Part shown: one piece after another, positions 51,043 to 59,348 of the stretch
How positions within the stretch are numbered: position 1 is the first letter of the stretch
Layout of the letters: every line of letters starts with the position of its first letter
DNA from: an uncultured Lachnospiraceae bacterium
Lineage (GTDB): Bacteria; Bacillota; Clostridia; Lachnospirales; Lachnospiraceae
DNA length: 64,000 bases
Assembly (NCBI GenBank): GCA_947588995.1
Contig: CANPZI010000005.1
Coordinates: forward strand, 62,001-126,000
Direction of reading: 5' to 3'
Position numbers and translations under genes: made by a program
The notes under the pieces: generated by a model
Database searches by the model: none
The model's input: the letters and a program-made list of their open reading frames with translations, nothing else
What the model was told of the DNA's origin: nothing

Positions 51043-51672
51043 CTAAGCGTGCGACAGTATATTGTAGGACAGCTTCATCAGACTGTCCGACAGATGGACG
51101 TTCTCCACCTGAATATTGTCCGGCACATGCAGATCCACATGCGCAAAATTCCAGAAGCCCTTGATACCGCAGGAAACCAGTTTCTCCGCCACCGCCACGG
51201 CGCCGGTCTTCGGTATGGTGAGCACCGCGATGTCAATGTCGTTCCCTCGCACGAACGCCTCCATCTCCTCCATCGGGCGCACCGTGATCCCGCGGATCTG
51301 CGTCCCCTGGATTCTCTCATCGATATCAAAGATACCACGAAAAATAAATCCCCTGCGCTCAAAATTCATGTAGTTGACCAGCGCCTGACCCAGATGGCCG
51401 GCCCCGACGATAATCAAATTGTGCTCCTTGTGCAGTCCCAATATCTTACCGATCTCATCGTAGAGATAGACGACATTATAGCCGTACCCCTGCTGTCCGA
51501 AACCGCCAAAATTGTTCAAATCCTGTCTTATCTGAGATGCGGTCACCCGCATGATATCGCTCAACTCCTGGGACGAGACGCGCTCGATCCCCTGATCCTT
51601 AAGTTCGCCCAGATAACGGAAATATCTCGGCAAACGGCCGATAACGGCTTGCGAAATCTCTCTGTCTTCCAC
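51043..51672 (-). CDS. rex: Redox-sensing transcriptional repressor Rex
   Basis: A 209-residue repressor. The N-terminal winged helix (AVIGRLPRYFRYLGELKDQG, then SSQELSDIMRVTASQIRQDL and NNFGGFGQQGYGYNV) is followed by the NADH-sensing Rossmann domain (NLIIVGAGHLGQALVNYMNF). The C-terminal helix (HLSDSLMKLSYNIL) swaps between subunits. Rex shuts off fermentation and NADH-oxidising genes until NADH accumulates. The frame starts at TTG 51705, but GGGAGG eight bases before GTG 51672 decides that start. Its promoter lies at 51705-51733. Confidence 0.95.
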   Translation of the reverse strand: MEDREISQAVIGRLPRYFRYLGELKDQGIERVSSQELSDIMRVTASQIRQDLNNFGGFGQQGYGYNVVYLYDEIGKILGLHKEHNLIIVGAGHLGQALVNYMNFERRGFIFRGIFDIDERIQGTQIRGITVRPMEEMEAFVRGNDIDIAVLTIPKTGAVAVAEKLVSCGIKGFWNFAHVDLHVPDNIQVENVHLSDSLMKLSYNILSHA

Positions 51673-51704
51673 CGCACGGTCCTCCCTGCAACTGTGATAG
51701 TTCA

Positions 51705-51733
51705 AGTATACAACTGTGTGAAAAAACTGTCAA
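51705..51733 (-). promoter_or_regulatory. Promoter of rex with adjacent inverted repeat
   Basis: Minus-strand TTGACA (51728-51733) and TATACT (51705-51710), 17 bases apart. The 19-base inverted repeat CTGTCAA-ACAAG-TTGACAG at 51727-51745 overlaps the -35 box and may be an operator, possibly for autoregulation. Confidence 0.65.
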
Positions 51734-51872
51734 ACAAGTTGACAGGCCCGCCCGGTGATTATAAACTATCTTTACCGGTTCACGCGTCTGTAAGCCGCAA
51801 GGCAGATTCGTGTTCGCACGAAAATCTGACTTCGGCTGTACAGACGAAGGGAGCAGAAAGGACATATTTGGT

Positions 51873-53795
51873 ATGATACTCTCCGTCAGCAGTCTCGATA
51901 AATCTTTTAACGACATCCCGGTGCTCCGGAATGTATCCTTTCACATAGAGGAACACGAGAAAGCCGCCATCGTCGGCGTAAACGGCGCGGGCAAGACCAC
52001 GCTTCTTCGGCTCATCATGGGCGAACTGCCCGCAGACGGCGGCACGGTGACCGTCTCCCGCGACAGCTCGATCGGCTATCTCTCCCAGCATGACGCCGTG
52101 GACGGGGACAACACCATCTACGACGAACTGCTGAGCGTCAAGCAGGATATCATCGACCTGGAGCGCAGGATACGCGCCGTCGAGCTGCAGATGAAAAACG
52201 CAGAGGGAGATACGCTTGAACACCTGATGGACACTTACGCCGCGCTCACCCACACCTTTGAATCCCGCAACGGCTACGCCTACAAAAGCGAACTGACGGG
52301 AGTATTGAAAGGCCTCGGCTTTGCGGAAGCGGAATTCAACAGACCTGTCTCCACACTCTCCGGCGGCCAGAAGACCCGCGTGGCCCTCGGCAGACTGCTG
52401 CTTGAGAATCCCGATCTGATCATACTGGACGAGCCTACGAACCATCTGGACATGTCTTCCGTCACATGGCTGGAAAACTATCTCTCCAACTATAAGGGCG
52501 CGGTGATCATCGTCTCCCACGACCGCTATTTCCTAGATAAGATCGCGACGAAAATCATCGAGCTGGACAATGCGAAAGCCACCGTCTTTTCCGGCAGCTA
52601 TACCGACTACGCCGCCAAAAAGGAGATCCTCCGCGCGGCGCAGTACAACGCCTATATGAAACAGCAGCAGGAAATCCGGCATCAGGAGGAGGTCATTGAA
52701 AAATTAAAATCCTTTAACCGGGAAAAATCCATCCGCCGCGCAGAGAGCCGGGAGAAAAAACTGGAAAAAATCGAACGGCTTGAAAAACCTTCCGAAATAC
52801 GGACAGACATGCGCTTAAACCTCTCTCCCCGATACGAGAGCGGAAACGATGTGCTGCACGCGGAGGATCTCTCCAAATCGTTCGGTACCCTCACGCTCTT
52901 TGCGCAGCTTAACTTTGATCTCAAAAAAGGCGAGCATGTGGCAATCATCGGCGACAACGGCACCGGAAAGACCACGCTCCTGAAAATGATCAACGGCCTG
53001 ATGCCGCCCGACACCGGCCTGATCCGTCTGGGCGCCAATGTGACGATCGGCTACTACGATCAGGAACAGCATGTGCTGCACATGGACAAAACCCTGTTTG
53101 AGGAGATTTCCGACGACTATCCGACCCTCACGAACACACAGATCAGAAACGTTCTCGCCGCTTTCCTGTTCTCCGGCGAAGACGTATTTAAGCAGATTAA
53201 GGCCTTAAGCGGCGGGGAGCGCGGCCGCGTATCCCTGGCAAAGCTGATGCTGTCGGAGGCAAATTTTCTCATACTGGACGAGCCCACAAACCACCTGGAC
53301 ATCGTCTCCAAGGAGATTCTGGAAGACGCCCTGAACGCCTACACGGGAACGGTTCTGTACGTCTCCCACGACCGCTATTTCATCAACAGGACCGCCCACC
53401 GCATCCTGGAGCTGAAAGACCGGACATTCACAAACTATCTGGGCAATTATGAATATTATCTGGAAAAGCGCGATGAACGCTCCGCCCGGCCTGACGATAC
53501 CGCCCCGGCAGCCGCCTGCCCGGAGCACGGTTCGGCGCGCGCCGACAGCTCTAAACAGGACTGGAAAGCGCAGAAAGAACAGCAGGCGGCACAGCGCAAA
53601 AAGGAGAACGAGCTAAAAAAGTGCGAGGAGCGCATTGAAGTGCTGGAAAAGCGAAACGACGAGATCGACACGCTCATGGCCTCCCCCGATGTCTGCACGG
53701 ACGTGGCCAGACTGCAGGAACTGAGCAGGGAACGAGAACAAAACGACGGTGAACTGGCCGGACTGTATGAAAATTGGGAACGGCTCTTGGAGTGA
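51873..53795 (+). CDS. ABC-F family ATPase (ribosome-associated)
   Basis: A 640-residue cytoplasmic protein with two ABC ATPase domains and no membrane part. First site: IVGVNGAGKTTLLRLIM, signature TLSGGQKTRVALGRLLL and Walker B LIILDEPTNHLDMSSV. Second site: IIGDNGTGKTTLLKMI, ALSGGERGRVSLAKLM and LILDEPTNHLDIVS. The linker between them is Glu/Lys/Arg-rich and coiled, and the C-terminal extension is also a coiled coil. ABC-F proteins bind the ribosomal E site and assist translation or resist drugs; a housekeeping role is the simpler view. It is the only plus-strand gene between 13.6 and 64 kb. Start ATG 51873 follows AGAAAGGACATA. Confidence 0.9.
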   Translation: MILSVSSLDKSFNDIPVLRNVSFHIEEHEKAAIVGVNGAGKTTLLRLIMGELPADGGTVTVSRDSSIGYLSQHDAVDGDNTIYDELLSVKQDIIDLERRIRAVELQMKNAEGDTLEHLMDTYAALTHTFESRNGYAYKSELTGVLKGLGFAEAEFNRPVSTLSGGQKTRVALGRLLLENPDLIILDEPTNHLDMSSVTWLENYLSNYKGAVIIVSHDRYFLDKIATKIIELDNAKATVFSGSYTDYAAKKEILRAAQYNAYMKQQQEIRHQEEVIEKLKSFNREKSIRRAESREKKLEKIERLEKPSEIRTDMRLNLSPRYESGNDVLHAEDLSKSFGTLTLFAQLNFDLKKGEHVAIIGDNGTGKTTLLKMINGLMPPDTGLIRLGANVTIGYYDQEQHVLHMDKTLFEEISDDYPTLTNTQIRNVLAAFLFSGEDVFKQIKALSGGERGRVSLAKLMLSEANFLILDEPTNHLDIVSKEILEDALNAYTGTVLYVSHDRYFINRTAHRILELKDRTFTNYLGNYEYYLEKRDERSARPDDTAPAAACPEHGSARADSSKQDWKAQKEQQAAQRKKENELKKCEERIEVLEKRNDEIDTLMASPDVCTDVARLQELSREREQNDGELAGLYENWERLLE

Positions 53796-53806
53796 GAACC
53801 GTTCCC
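53776..53806 (+). terminator. Hairpin at the end of the ABC-F gene
   Basis: GGGAACGG (53776-53783) and CCGTTCCC (53799-53806) form a perfect 8-bp stem around the stop codon. A strong U tract is missing, so termination may be weak. Confidence 0.45.
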
Positions 53807-53853
53807 ATTGTGTATACAATATCTGCCGGCACGCTGTGCATGTCAGCCCGGTT

Positions 53854-55059
53854 TTACAGCGCGTCAAACGTGGCGCGGATCGCCTGAATAAATTCCAGAC
53901 TGTTTAAGATCACCGGATTCCTGCAGGTGGAGATCAGGGAGAGGCTCTTGGTCATCCTGCCATCCTCCACTGTCTTGATGCACGCCCGCTCCAGCTTATC
54001 CGCAAAAGCTGTAAGTTCCGCTATCCCGTCCAACTCGCCTCTCTTCCTCAGCGCGCCCGTCCAGGCAAAGATCGTGGCGATGGAGTTCGTGGAAGTCTCC
54101 TCCCCTTTCAGGTACTTATAATAATGGCGCTGCACCGTGCCGTGGGCCGCCTCATACTCGTAGACGCCGCTCGGGGAGACGAGCACCGAAGTCATCATGG
54201 ACAGATCGCCGTAGGCCGTCGCCACCATGTCGCTCATCACGTCGCCGTCATAGTTCTTGCAGGCCCAGATGAAACCGCCCTCCGAGCGGATCACTCTGGC
54301 CACCGCGTCATCGATCAGCGTGTAAAAATACTCGATGCCCGCAGCCTCAAATTTTTTCTTATACTGCGTATCATAAATTTCCTGAAAGATATCCTTAAAA
54401 TTGTGGTCATACTTCTTGGAGATGGTATCCTTGGTGGCAAACCACAGGTCCTGTTTCGTGTCCAGCGCATAGTTAAAGCACGCTTTCGCAAAACTCGTGA
54501 TGGATTTGTCCGTATTGTGGATACCCTGTATGATGCCGGGCCCCTGGAACTCATGGATTGTCTCCCTGATCTCCTCGCCGTCCGCACCGGTGAACACCAG
54601 CTCAGCCCTGCCTGCGCCCGGCACTTTGATCTCCACGTTCTTGTAGACATCGCCGTAGGCGTGACGCGCGATGGTGATGGGTTTCGACCAGTTGTGCACA
54701 TAGGGCATAATGCCTTTGATCAGAATCGGCGCGCGAAACACCGTGCCGTCCAGAGCCGCCCGGATCGTCCCGTTTGGACTCTTCCACATTTCTTTCAGGT
54801 CATACTCTTTTACCCTCGCGGCGTTGGGCGTGATGGTCGCGCACTTGACCGCAACGCCATACTTCTTCGTCGCCTCCGCAGAATCTAACGTCACCTGATC
54901 ATTTGTCTCATTTCGATGCGCCAGCCCGAGATCGTAATACTCTGTCTTCAAATCGATGTAAGGGAGCAGCAGCTCATCCTTGATCATCTGCCAGAGAATC
55001 CTCGTCATCTCGTCGCCGTCCATCTCCACCAGAGGAGTCGTCATCCTGATCTTTTCCAT
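53854..55059 (-). CDS. icd: NADP-dependent isocitrate dehydrogenase
   Basis: A 401-residue enzyme of the homodimeric, eukaryote-like class, beginning [20 protein letters not shown]. It has [37 protein letters not shown] and the cofactor end [20 protein letters not shown]. It converts isocitrate to 2-oxoglutarate with NADP. The start ATG 55059 fits the family; a TTG two codons earlier is an alternative. It follows the GntR regulator and the putative Re-citrate synthase, giving the route from acetyl-CoA and oxaloacetate to 2-oxoglutarate; aconitase is not in the window. Confidence 0.94.
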   Translation of the reverse strand: MEKIRMTTPLVEMDGDEMTRILWQMIKDELLLPYIDLKTEYYDLGLAHRNETNDQVTLDSAEATKKYGVAVKCATITPNAARVKEYDLKEMWKSPNGTIRAALDGTVFRAPILIKGIMPYVHNWSKPITIARHAYGDVYKNVEIKVPGAGRAELVFTGADGEEIRETIHEFQGPGIIQGIHNTDKSITSFAKACFNYALDTKQDLWFATKDTISKKYDHNFKDIFQEIYDTQYKKKFEAAGIEYFYTLIDDAVARVIRSEGGFIWACKNYDGDVMSDMVATAYGDLSMMTSVLVSPSGVYEYEAAHGTVQRHYYKYLKGEETSTNSIATIFAWTGALRKRGELDGIAELTAFADKLERACIKTVEDGRMTKSLSLISTCRNPVILNSLEFIQAIRATFDAL

Positions 55060-55081
55060 CGTCAATCTTTACCTGCCTTTC

Positions 55082-55774
55082 TTAAATCTCGTCGCCGTAT
55101 ATCCCATACAGCCCGTTTTTTACCATATTGTCGTATGCGTTCAGCATATGCTGGTTCGCCAGTTTCCCGGCTTTCTCGGCATCGCCGCGCCGTATCGCTT
55201 CCATGATCTGCCTGTGTTCATCGTTGGAAGCCCGCCCTCTCGTGTTGTTGGCAAGCGTCTTCTGCCTGACGCGCAGCACATACTGATGATAATCCCTGAG
55301 CGTATGCTCCAGCATCTTGGAACTGCAGGCCTCGTAGAGGATCTCATGAAAACGGTTGTCCAGTTCGGCCATCTGGTCCATGTGCCCTTTTTCGGCGTGG
55401 AACTGGGCCAGATAAATATTTTCCTCCATCTCCTCAAGCTGTTCTTTCGTGATGTTCTCCGTCGCCAGCTTCGCGCACAATCCCTCCAAAAGAGAGCGTA
55501 TCATATAGATGTCCTTCACGTCCTTGGCAGTGATGCCTGTCACGTAAGCCCCTTTGTTTGGCACAATCCGGATCAGTCCCTCCAGCTCCAGCTGCCTGAA
55601 CGCCTCCCTGACAGGCGTACGGCTGACGCCAAGCTCCTCGCCGATCGCCACCTCTTTTAATTCCTCATTCTCCCTGTACTTGCCGCTTAAAATGTCCTCC
55701 CTGAGCTTCTGAAAGACTCTTCCCCGCAGGGAATACTTGTCATTTACCTCATGTTTGATGTCATAGTTCGCCAT
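55082..55774 (-). CDS. GntR/FadR family transcriptional regulator
   Basis: A 230-residue regulator with an N-terminal winged helix (SLRGRVFQKLREDILSGKY, then EEVAIGEELGVSRTPVREAF-like LGVSRTPVREAFRQLELEGLI). The all-helical FCD ligand domain (AELDNRFHEILYEACSSKML, then HRQIMEAIRRGDAEKAGKLA with its His residues) senses a small acid. The gene lies between the putative Re-citrate synthase and icd and likely controls them. The palindrome ATTGTATACAAT at the upstream promoter resembles operators of this family. The effector may be a tricarboxylic or related acid; this is inference. Confidence 0.88.
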   Translation of the reverse strand: MANYDIKHEVNDKYSLRGRVFQKLREDILSGKYRENEELKEVAIGEELGVSRTPVREAFRQLELEGLIRIVPNKGAYVTGITAKDVKDIYMIRSLLEGLCAKLATENITKEQLEEMEENIYLAQFHAEKGHMDQMAELDNRFHEILYEACSSKMLEHTLRDYHQYVLRVRQKTLANNTRGRASNDEHRQIMEAIRRGDAEKAGKLANQHMLNAYDNMVKNGLYGIYGDEI

Positions 55775-55820
55775 TTTCTTACCTCGATCCTTTTACACAA
55801 AAAGCACTCCGTCTGCCAAA

Positions 55821-57242
55821 TTACCGCGCCGCGCCCGGAAGCGGAATGTTAAGTTCTCCACAGGTCTTCTCAATGCGTGCGACCAATTCCTCGTCGGTCA
55901 GCACCGTCACACGGCCGGAGGCATACTCCTCGTCCACCCAGACTTTCAATGCCCGGACCAGATCACAGTTCTTGTCCAGATGCTCCCCGTCTTTCAGGCG
56001 GTAATAGGTATTGATCCAGTGCGCAATCCCCGCAAGCCCGGATGTGTTGGACACGGCGCACAGCACCGGCCTGTTTAAGAACTTGTCCGTGTCAAAAATA
56101 TTGTAGATCTCCTCGTTTTTCAAAAGCCCGTCGGCGTGAATGCCGGCTCTCGTCACGTTAAAATTCTTGCCCACAAAAGGCGTCCGCTCCGGAATGTGAT
56201 AGCCGATCTCCCGCTCATAATACTCCGCCAGCTCCGTGATGACCGTCGTGTCCATGCCGTTTAAGTCGCCGCGCAGCTGCGCATACTCGAATACCATCGC
56301 CTCCAGCGGCGTATTGCCGGTCCTCTCCCCGATGCCGAACAGCGACGTATTGATGCCGGAACAGCCATAGAGCCATGCGGTCGTAGAATTTACCACCGCT
56401 TTATAGAAATCATTGTGCCCGTGCCATTCGATCAGTTCATGCGGCACGCCCGCGTGAGTATGTATCGCATAGATAATGCCCTGCACGCTTCTGGGAATAA
56501 CCGCGCCCGGATAATTGACGCCATACCCCATCGTATCGCAGGCCCGCACCTTGATCGGGATCTGGTACTCCTCCATCAGCTTCATCAGCTCCATGCAGAA
56601 CGGAACCACATAGCCGTAGATATCGGCTCTCGTGATATCCTCCAGATGACACCGGGGACTGATTCCCTCCTCCAGACAGTCGCGGATCACGCTCAGATAG
56701 TGGTCCATCGCCTGCCGCCTCGTCATTTTCAGTTTCAGGAAAATATGATAGTCGGAGCAGCTTACCAGGATGCCCGTCTCTTTCATGCCGATCTCCTTGA
56801 CCAGCTTAAAGTCTTCCTTGCTTGCCCTGATCCAGCTTGTGACTTCCGGGTAGCGATATCCCCGCTCCATACATTTATATACCGCATCCCTGTCTTTCTT
56901 GCTGTAGAGGAAAAATTCGCTGGCGCGGATCATGCCGTTCGGACCGCCCAGCTTGTGCAGATAGTCGTAGATTGTGACGATCTGCTCCGTAGTGTAGGGC
57001 GCCCGCGACTGCTGTCCGTCCCGAAACGTCGTGTCCGTGATCCAGATCTCTTTCGGCATATTGTGAGGCACCGTCCTGTCGTTGAACGGAATCTTGGGGA
57101 TCTCCGAATAGGGAAACATATTGCGGAACACGTTCGGCTTCTTCACATCGTCCAGAATATACATGTGCTCTTCTATTTCCAGAAGATTGTTCTTCGTATT
57201 CATCGTCACCGGACGATTGGTAAATGTTCTGTCTTCATCCAT
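55821..57242 (-). CDS. Putative Re-citrate synthase (homocitrate synthase-like)
   Basis: A 473-residue member of the DRE-TIM metallolyase family with the signature WITDTTFRDGQQSRAPYTTEQI, LIEWHGHNDFYKAVVNSTTAW and GIGERTGNTPLEAMVFEY. The long N-terminal extension (residues 1-60, EEHMYILDDVKKPNVFRNMF) and overall size match the Re-citrate synthase of Clostridium kluyveri and its relatives, which make citrate with the opposite face selectivity to the usual enzyme. Homocitrate synthase is the main alternative. The adjacent NADP-isocitrate dehydrogenase favours citrate. Start ATG 57242 follows AAAGGGGAATG. Confidence 0.75.
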   Translation of the reverse strand: MDEDRTFTNRPVTMNTKNNLLEIEEHMYILDDVKKPNVFRNMFPYSEIPKIPFNDRTVPHNMPKEIWITDTTFRDGQQSRAPYTTEQIVTIYDYLHKLGGPNGMIRASEFFLYSKKDRDAVYKCMERGYRYPEVTSWIRASKEDFKLVKEIGMKETGILVSCSDYHIFLKLKMTRRQAMDHYLSVIRDCLEEGISPRCHLEDITRADIYGYVVPFCMELMKLMEEYQIPIKVRACDTMGYGVNYPGAVIPRSVQGIIYAIHTHAGVPHELIEWHGHNDFYKAVVNSTTAWLYGCSGINTSLFGIGERTGNTPLEAMVFEYAQLRGDLNGMDTTVITELAEYYEREIGYHIPERTPFVGKNFNVTRAGIHADGLLKNEEIYNIFDTDKFLNRPVLCAVSNTSGLAGIAHWINTYYRLKDGEHLDKNCDLVRALKVWVDEEYASGRVTVLTDEELVARIEKTCGELNIPLPGAAR

Positions 57243-57273
57243 GGCTGCATTCCCCTTTCTGTCTGTCGGTATC

Positions 57274-57302
57274 ATTGTATACAATTATACCTCACTTGTC
57301 AA
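57274..57302 (-). promoter_or_regulatory. Promoter with perfect palindromic operator of the citrate synthase operon
   Basis: Minus-strand TTGACA (57297-57302) and TACAAT (57274-57279) are 17 bases apart. The 12-base palindrome ATTGTATACAAT (57274-57285) covers the -10 box and has the form of a GntR/FadR-family operator. It sits 32 bases before the start codon. Confidence 0.6.
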
Positions 57303-58227
57303 CCATGCTGCACATTTCTTCCACATTCAGCATCCCCCATCCCTGCTTGTTCCAGTCGTCGCCCATATCCCGGGCGCTGTAGACCATCCGCCGCTTGACC
57401 TGTTCATTGTTCATATAGGGATATTTCTGCAAGTACAGCGCCGCCGCGCCGGACACGATGGGTGTGGCCATGGAAGTGCCGCTCTTCCTGGTGTAGGCGT
57501 TCCGATATCCTCCCGGACTGCGCTGCCAGTGCAGATTACACGATATAATATCCGTTCCCGGCGCCACCACGTCCGGTTTGCGCCACAGCATGTCTCTGCC
57601 GCCCCGCCCGGAATAATTCTCGCACAGGTCGCTCCTGTCGCCAAAATAGCCGTCTTCATGGCAGCCGACCGTGATGACCCGGCGGCTCGTACCGAGCGGC
57701 GAAATCGTCCCCTCTCTCGGCCCGTTGTTGCCGGCCGCGCACACCACCACAATCCCCTGGTTCCATATCTCGTCCAAAAGCTCTGTCAGCTCATGCATCC
57801 GCTCCCTGTCCCCTCCCGCGCCGAGTCCGAGCGAGACATTGAGTACGCGGATCCGATACCGCAGACGGTTCTCTATGACCCACAAAAGCCCGCGCCGCAT
57901 GTTGTCGATACTGCCCTCCCCATTTCGGTCGAGCACCTTGCCGACACAGAATCTGCATCTGGGAGCGATCCCCTGATATCTGCCGCCCGAAGCGTAGCCG
58001 CTGCCGCCCACGCAGCCGGCGACGTGCGTTCCGTGACCGCTGTCATCGTAGCTTCCCTGCCGCCCGTTCACAAAGTCCGCAAACGCAAGCAGTCTGTCCC
58101 CAAAATCCGGATGATTGCCGATCCCCGTATCCAGAATCGCCACGGCAACATGCTCCGTCAGAATATTCTGCTGTATGAAATCGCTGCATCCCACCTGCTT
58201 TCTTACGCGGTACAAGAAGATCGCCAC
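57292..58227 (-). CDS. Subtilisin-like serine protease (S8 family)
   Basis: A 311-residue protease domain with the S8 triad: Asp in VAVAILDTGIGNHPDF, His in DDSGHGTHVAGCVGG, Ser in RKSGTSMATPIVSGAAALYL, and the oxyanion Asn in VVVCAAGNNGPREG. There is no signal peptide or long propeptide, so it may act inside the cell, for example in the mother cell or spore, or be exported by another route. The start is unclear: a GTG at 58227 has no ribosome site, while a TTG at 58215 is preceded by AGGTGG. It lies downstream of a strong hairpin terminator and so has its own transcript. Confidence 0.88.
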   Translation of the reverse strand: MAIFLYRVRKQVGCSDFIQQNILTEHVAVAILDTGIGNHPDFGDRLLAFADFVNGRQGSYDDSGHGTHVAGCVGGSGYASGGRYQGIAPRCRFCVGKVLDRNGEGSIDNMRRGLLWVIENRLRYRIRVLNVSLGLGAGGDRERMHELTELLDEIWNQGIVVVCAAGNNGPREGTISPLGTSRRVITVGCHEDGYFGDRSDLCENYSGRGGRDMLWRKPDVVAPGTDIISCNLHWQRSPGGYRNAYTRKSGTSMATPIVSGAAALYLQKYPYMNNEQVKRRMVYSARDMGDDWNKQGWGMLNVEEMCSMVDK

Positions 58228-58235
58228 CTATATAA

Positions 58236-58275
58236 AAAACTCTCGGCTATAGATTTATTCTATGCCGAGAGTTTT
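58236..58275 (-). terminator. Strong hairpin terminator between the GNAT gene and the protease gene
   Basis: AAAACTCTCGGC (58236-58247) pairs with GCCGAGAGTTTT (58264-58275); flanking TATAG/CTAT add more pairing around a short loop. The T-rich ends make it functional in both directions. It ends the minus-strand GNAT transcript 86 bases after its stop. Confidence 0.8.
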
Positions 58276-58360
58276 GCCGCGTGCGGCGCACTGCCTCCTC
58301 TTTCGTACTGCCTAATTCGCGGATTGTCTCCACCATGCCCCGGATCACCTGCGCCATACC

Positions 58361-58972
58361 TTAAAGCAATCTCAAGAACTGCACAAGCTCACGCGGCTCA
58401 TCCGTGCCCGCTACGGTCTGTCTGGTGTCAAACTGTGAAAAGCGGTTGTTACGGTAAAATGACAGCAGTTTTTCCTTGTTTTCCGCTTCCAAAAACACTA
58501 CCATTCCGCCTAACATATACTGGCTCGCTTTAATTTTATCCCATGCCAATTCAAGAAGCTCTGCGCCGGTAATCATTACTCCATCATTTTCTGAATCATT
58601 TTTTCCTAATTGTGCAATTAAATACGCCGACATGGTATATGTATCCGATTCTCTGTCAAGTTCACTAACCCGTAACAATTTTTTCTTGATAGTATTGCTT
58701 ACCGTTTCACCCCGAACTGTCAGCGGTTTTAATGCAAGAGTGAAATATCCCAGCAATTTCCCGCCAACAACAGAAAACACAAGATATGTAACAGACTGGT
58801 TTTTCTTAGTAAAATCAACAGAACTACACTTCAAAAACTTCTCGACATCCGGATTCGCCGGACAAGAAAACTCGGAGAGGATTTGAAAAAGTTCGTCCTC
58901 TCCAAGTTCAGGATTTTCATTCCCAATATACCGGCGGATATTTATAATTCTATATTTTTTATTTTCCGCCAT
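58361..58972 (-). CDS. GNAT acetyltransferase-like protein, possible toxin
   Basis: A 203-residue protein with a GNAT-like core: VTYLVFSVVGGKLLGYFTLALKPL (strands), then TMSAYLIAQLGKN, where the RxxG/A acetyl-CoA loop would fall, and LELAWDKIKASQYMLGGMVVFLEAE with NKEKLLSFYRNNRFSQF as the last strand-helix-strand. Layout and size resemble GNAT toxins that acetylate aminoacyl-tRNA, though they are longer here. The 14-base overlap with the small upstream gene supports a toxin-antitoxin pair. The DNA is AT-rich between two GC-rich regions, suggesting transfer. Confidence 0.6.
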   Translation of the reverse strand: MAENKKYRIINIRRYIGNENPELGEDELFQILSEFSCPANPDVEKFLKCSSVDFTKKNQSVTYLVFSVVGGKLLGYFTLALKPLTVRGETVSNTIKKKLLRVSELDRESDTYTMSAYLIAQLGKNDSENDGVMITGAELLELAWDKIKASQYMLGGMVVFLEAENKEKLLSFYRNNRFSQFDTRQTVAGTDEPRELVQFLRLL

Positions 58973-59150
58973 TCGCCTTTTTCCTCATTCGCATAAATTC
59001 AAGTAAGTCGGCTTCCTCCGTTATTTCACTTGCTGCTACAGGTATATGAACAGGACGATTCTTGGCAGATTCTTCAATCGCATTGACGAACATCTCTACC
59101 TGTTCCTTTCCGGAAATGACAAAATTTTTCGTGATGCTTGATGTTGCCAT
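58959..59150 (-). CDS. Small partner of the GNAT protein, possible antitoxin (63 aa)
   Basis: A 63-residue protein beginning MATSSITKNFVISGKEQVEMFVNAIEESAKNR and ending TEEADLLEFMRMRKKANGGK. It has a strand-helix start, like ribbon-helix-helix or Phd-like antitoxins, and an acidic C-terminal helix. AAGGAGG lies nine bases before ATG 59150, fixing that start over the longer frame. It overlaps the GNAT gene by 14 bases. The assignment as an antitoxin rests on context. Confidence 0.6.
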   Translation of the reverse strand: MATSSITKNFVISGKEQVEMFVNAIEESAKNRPVHIPVAASEITEEADLLEFMRMRKKANGGK

Positions 59151-59348
59151 AAGAAACACCTCCTTTGTCAATATGGCTTATTTTATTCTAAACAGAGTTA
59201 TTTTTGTTTACTTATACTTTCCTGACTATATTTTATGATGCTTTCGTTGCTTTAGCAATAAAATTTATTGGAAATTTATACATATAAAATATATACAAAA
59301 TGCTATTGCACTGCAAAACAGCCGACCGGACAGGATACGCAACCGCCC

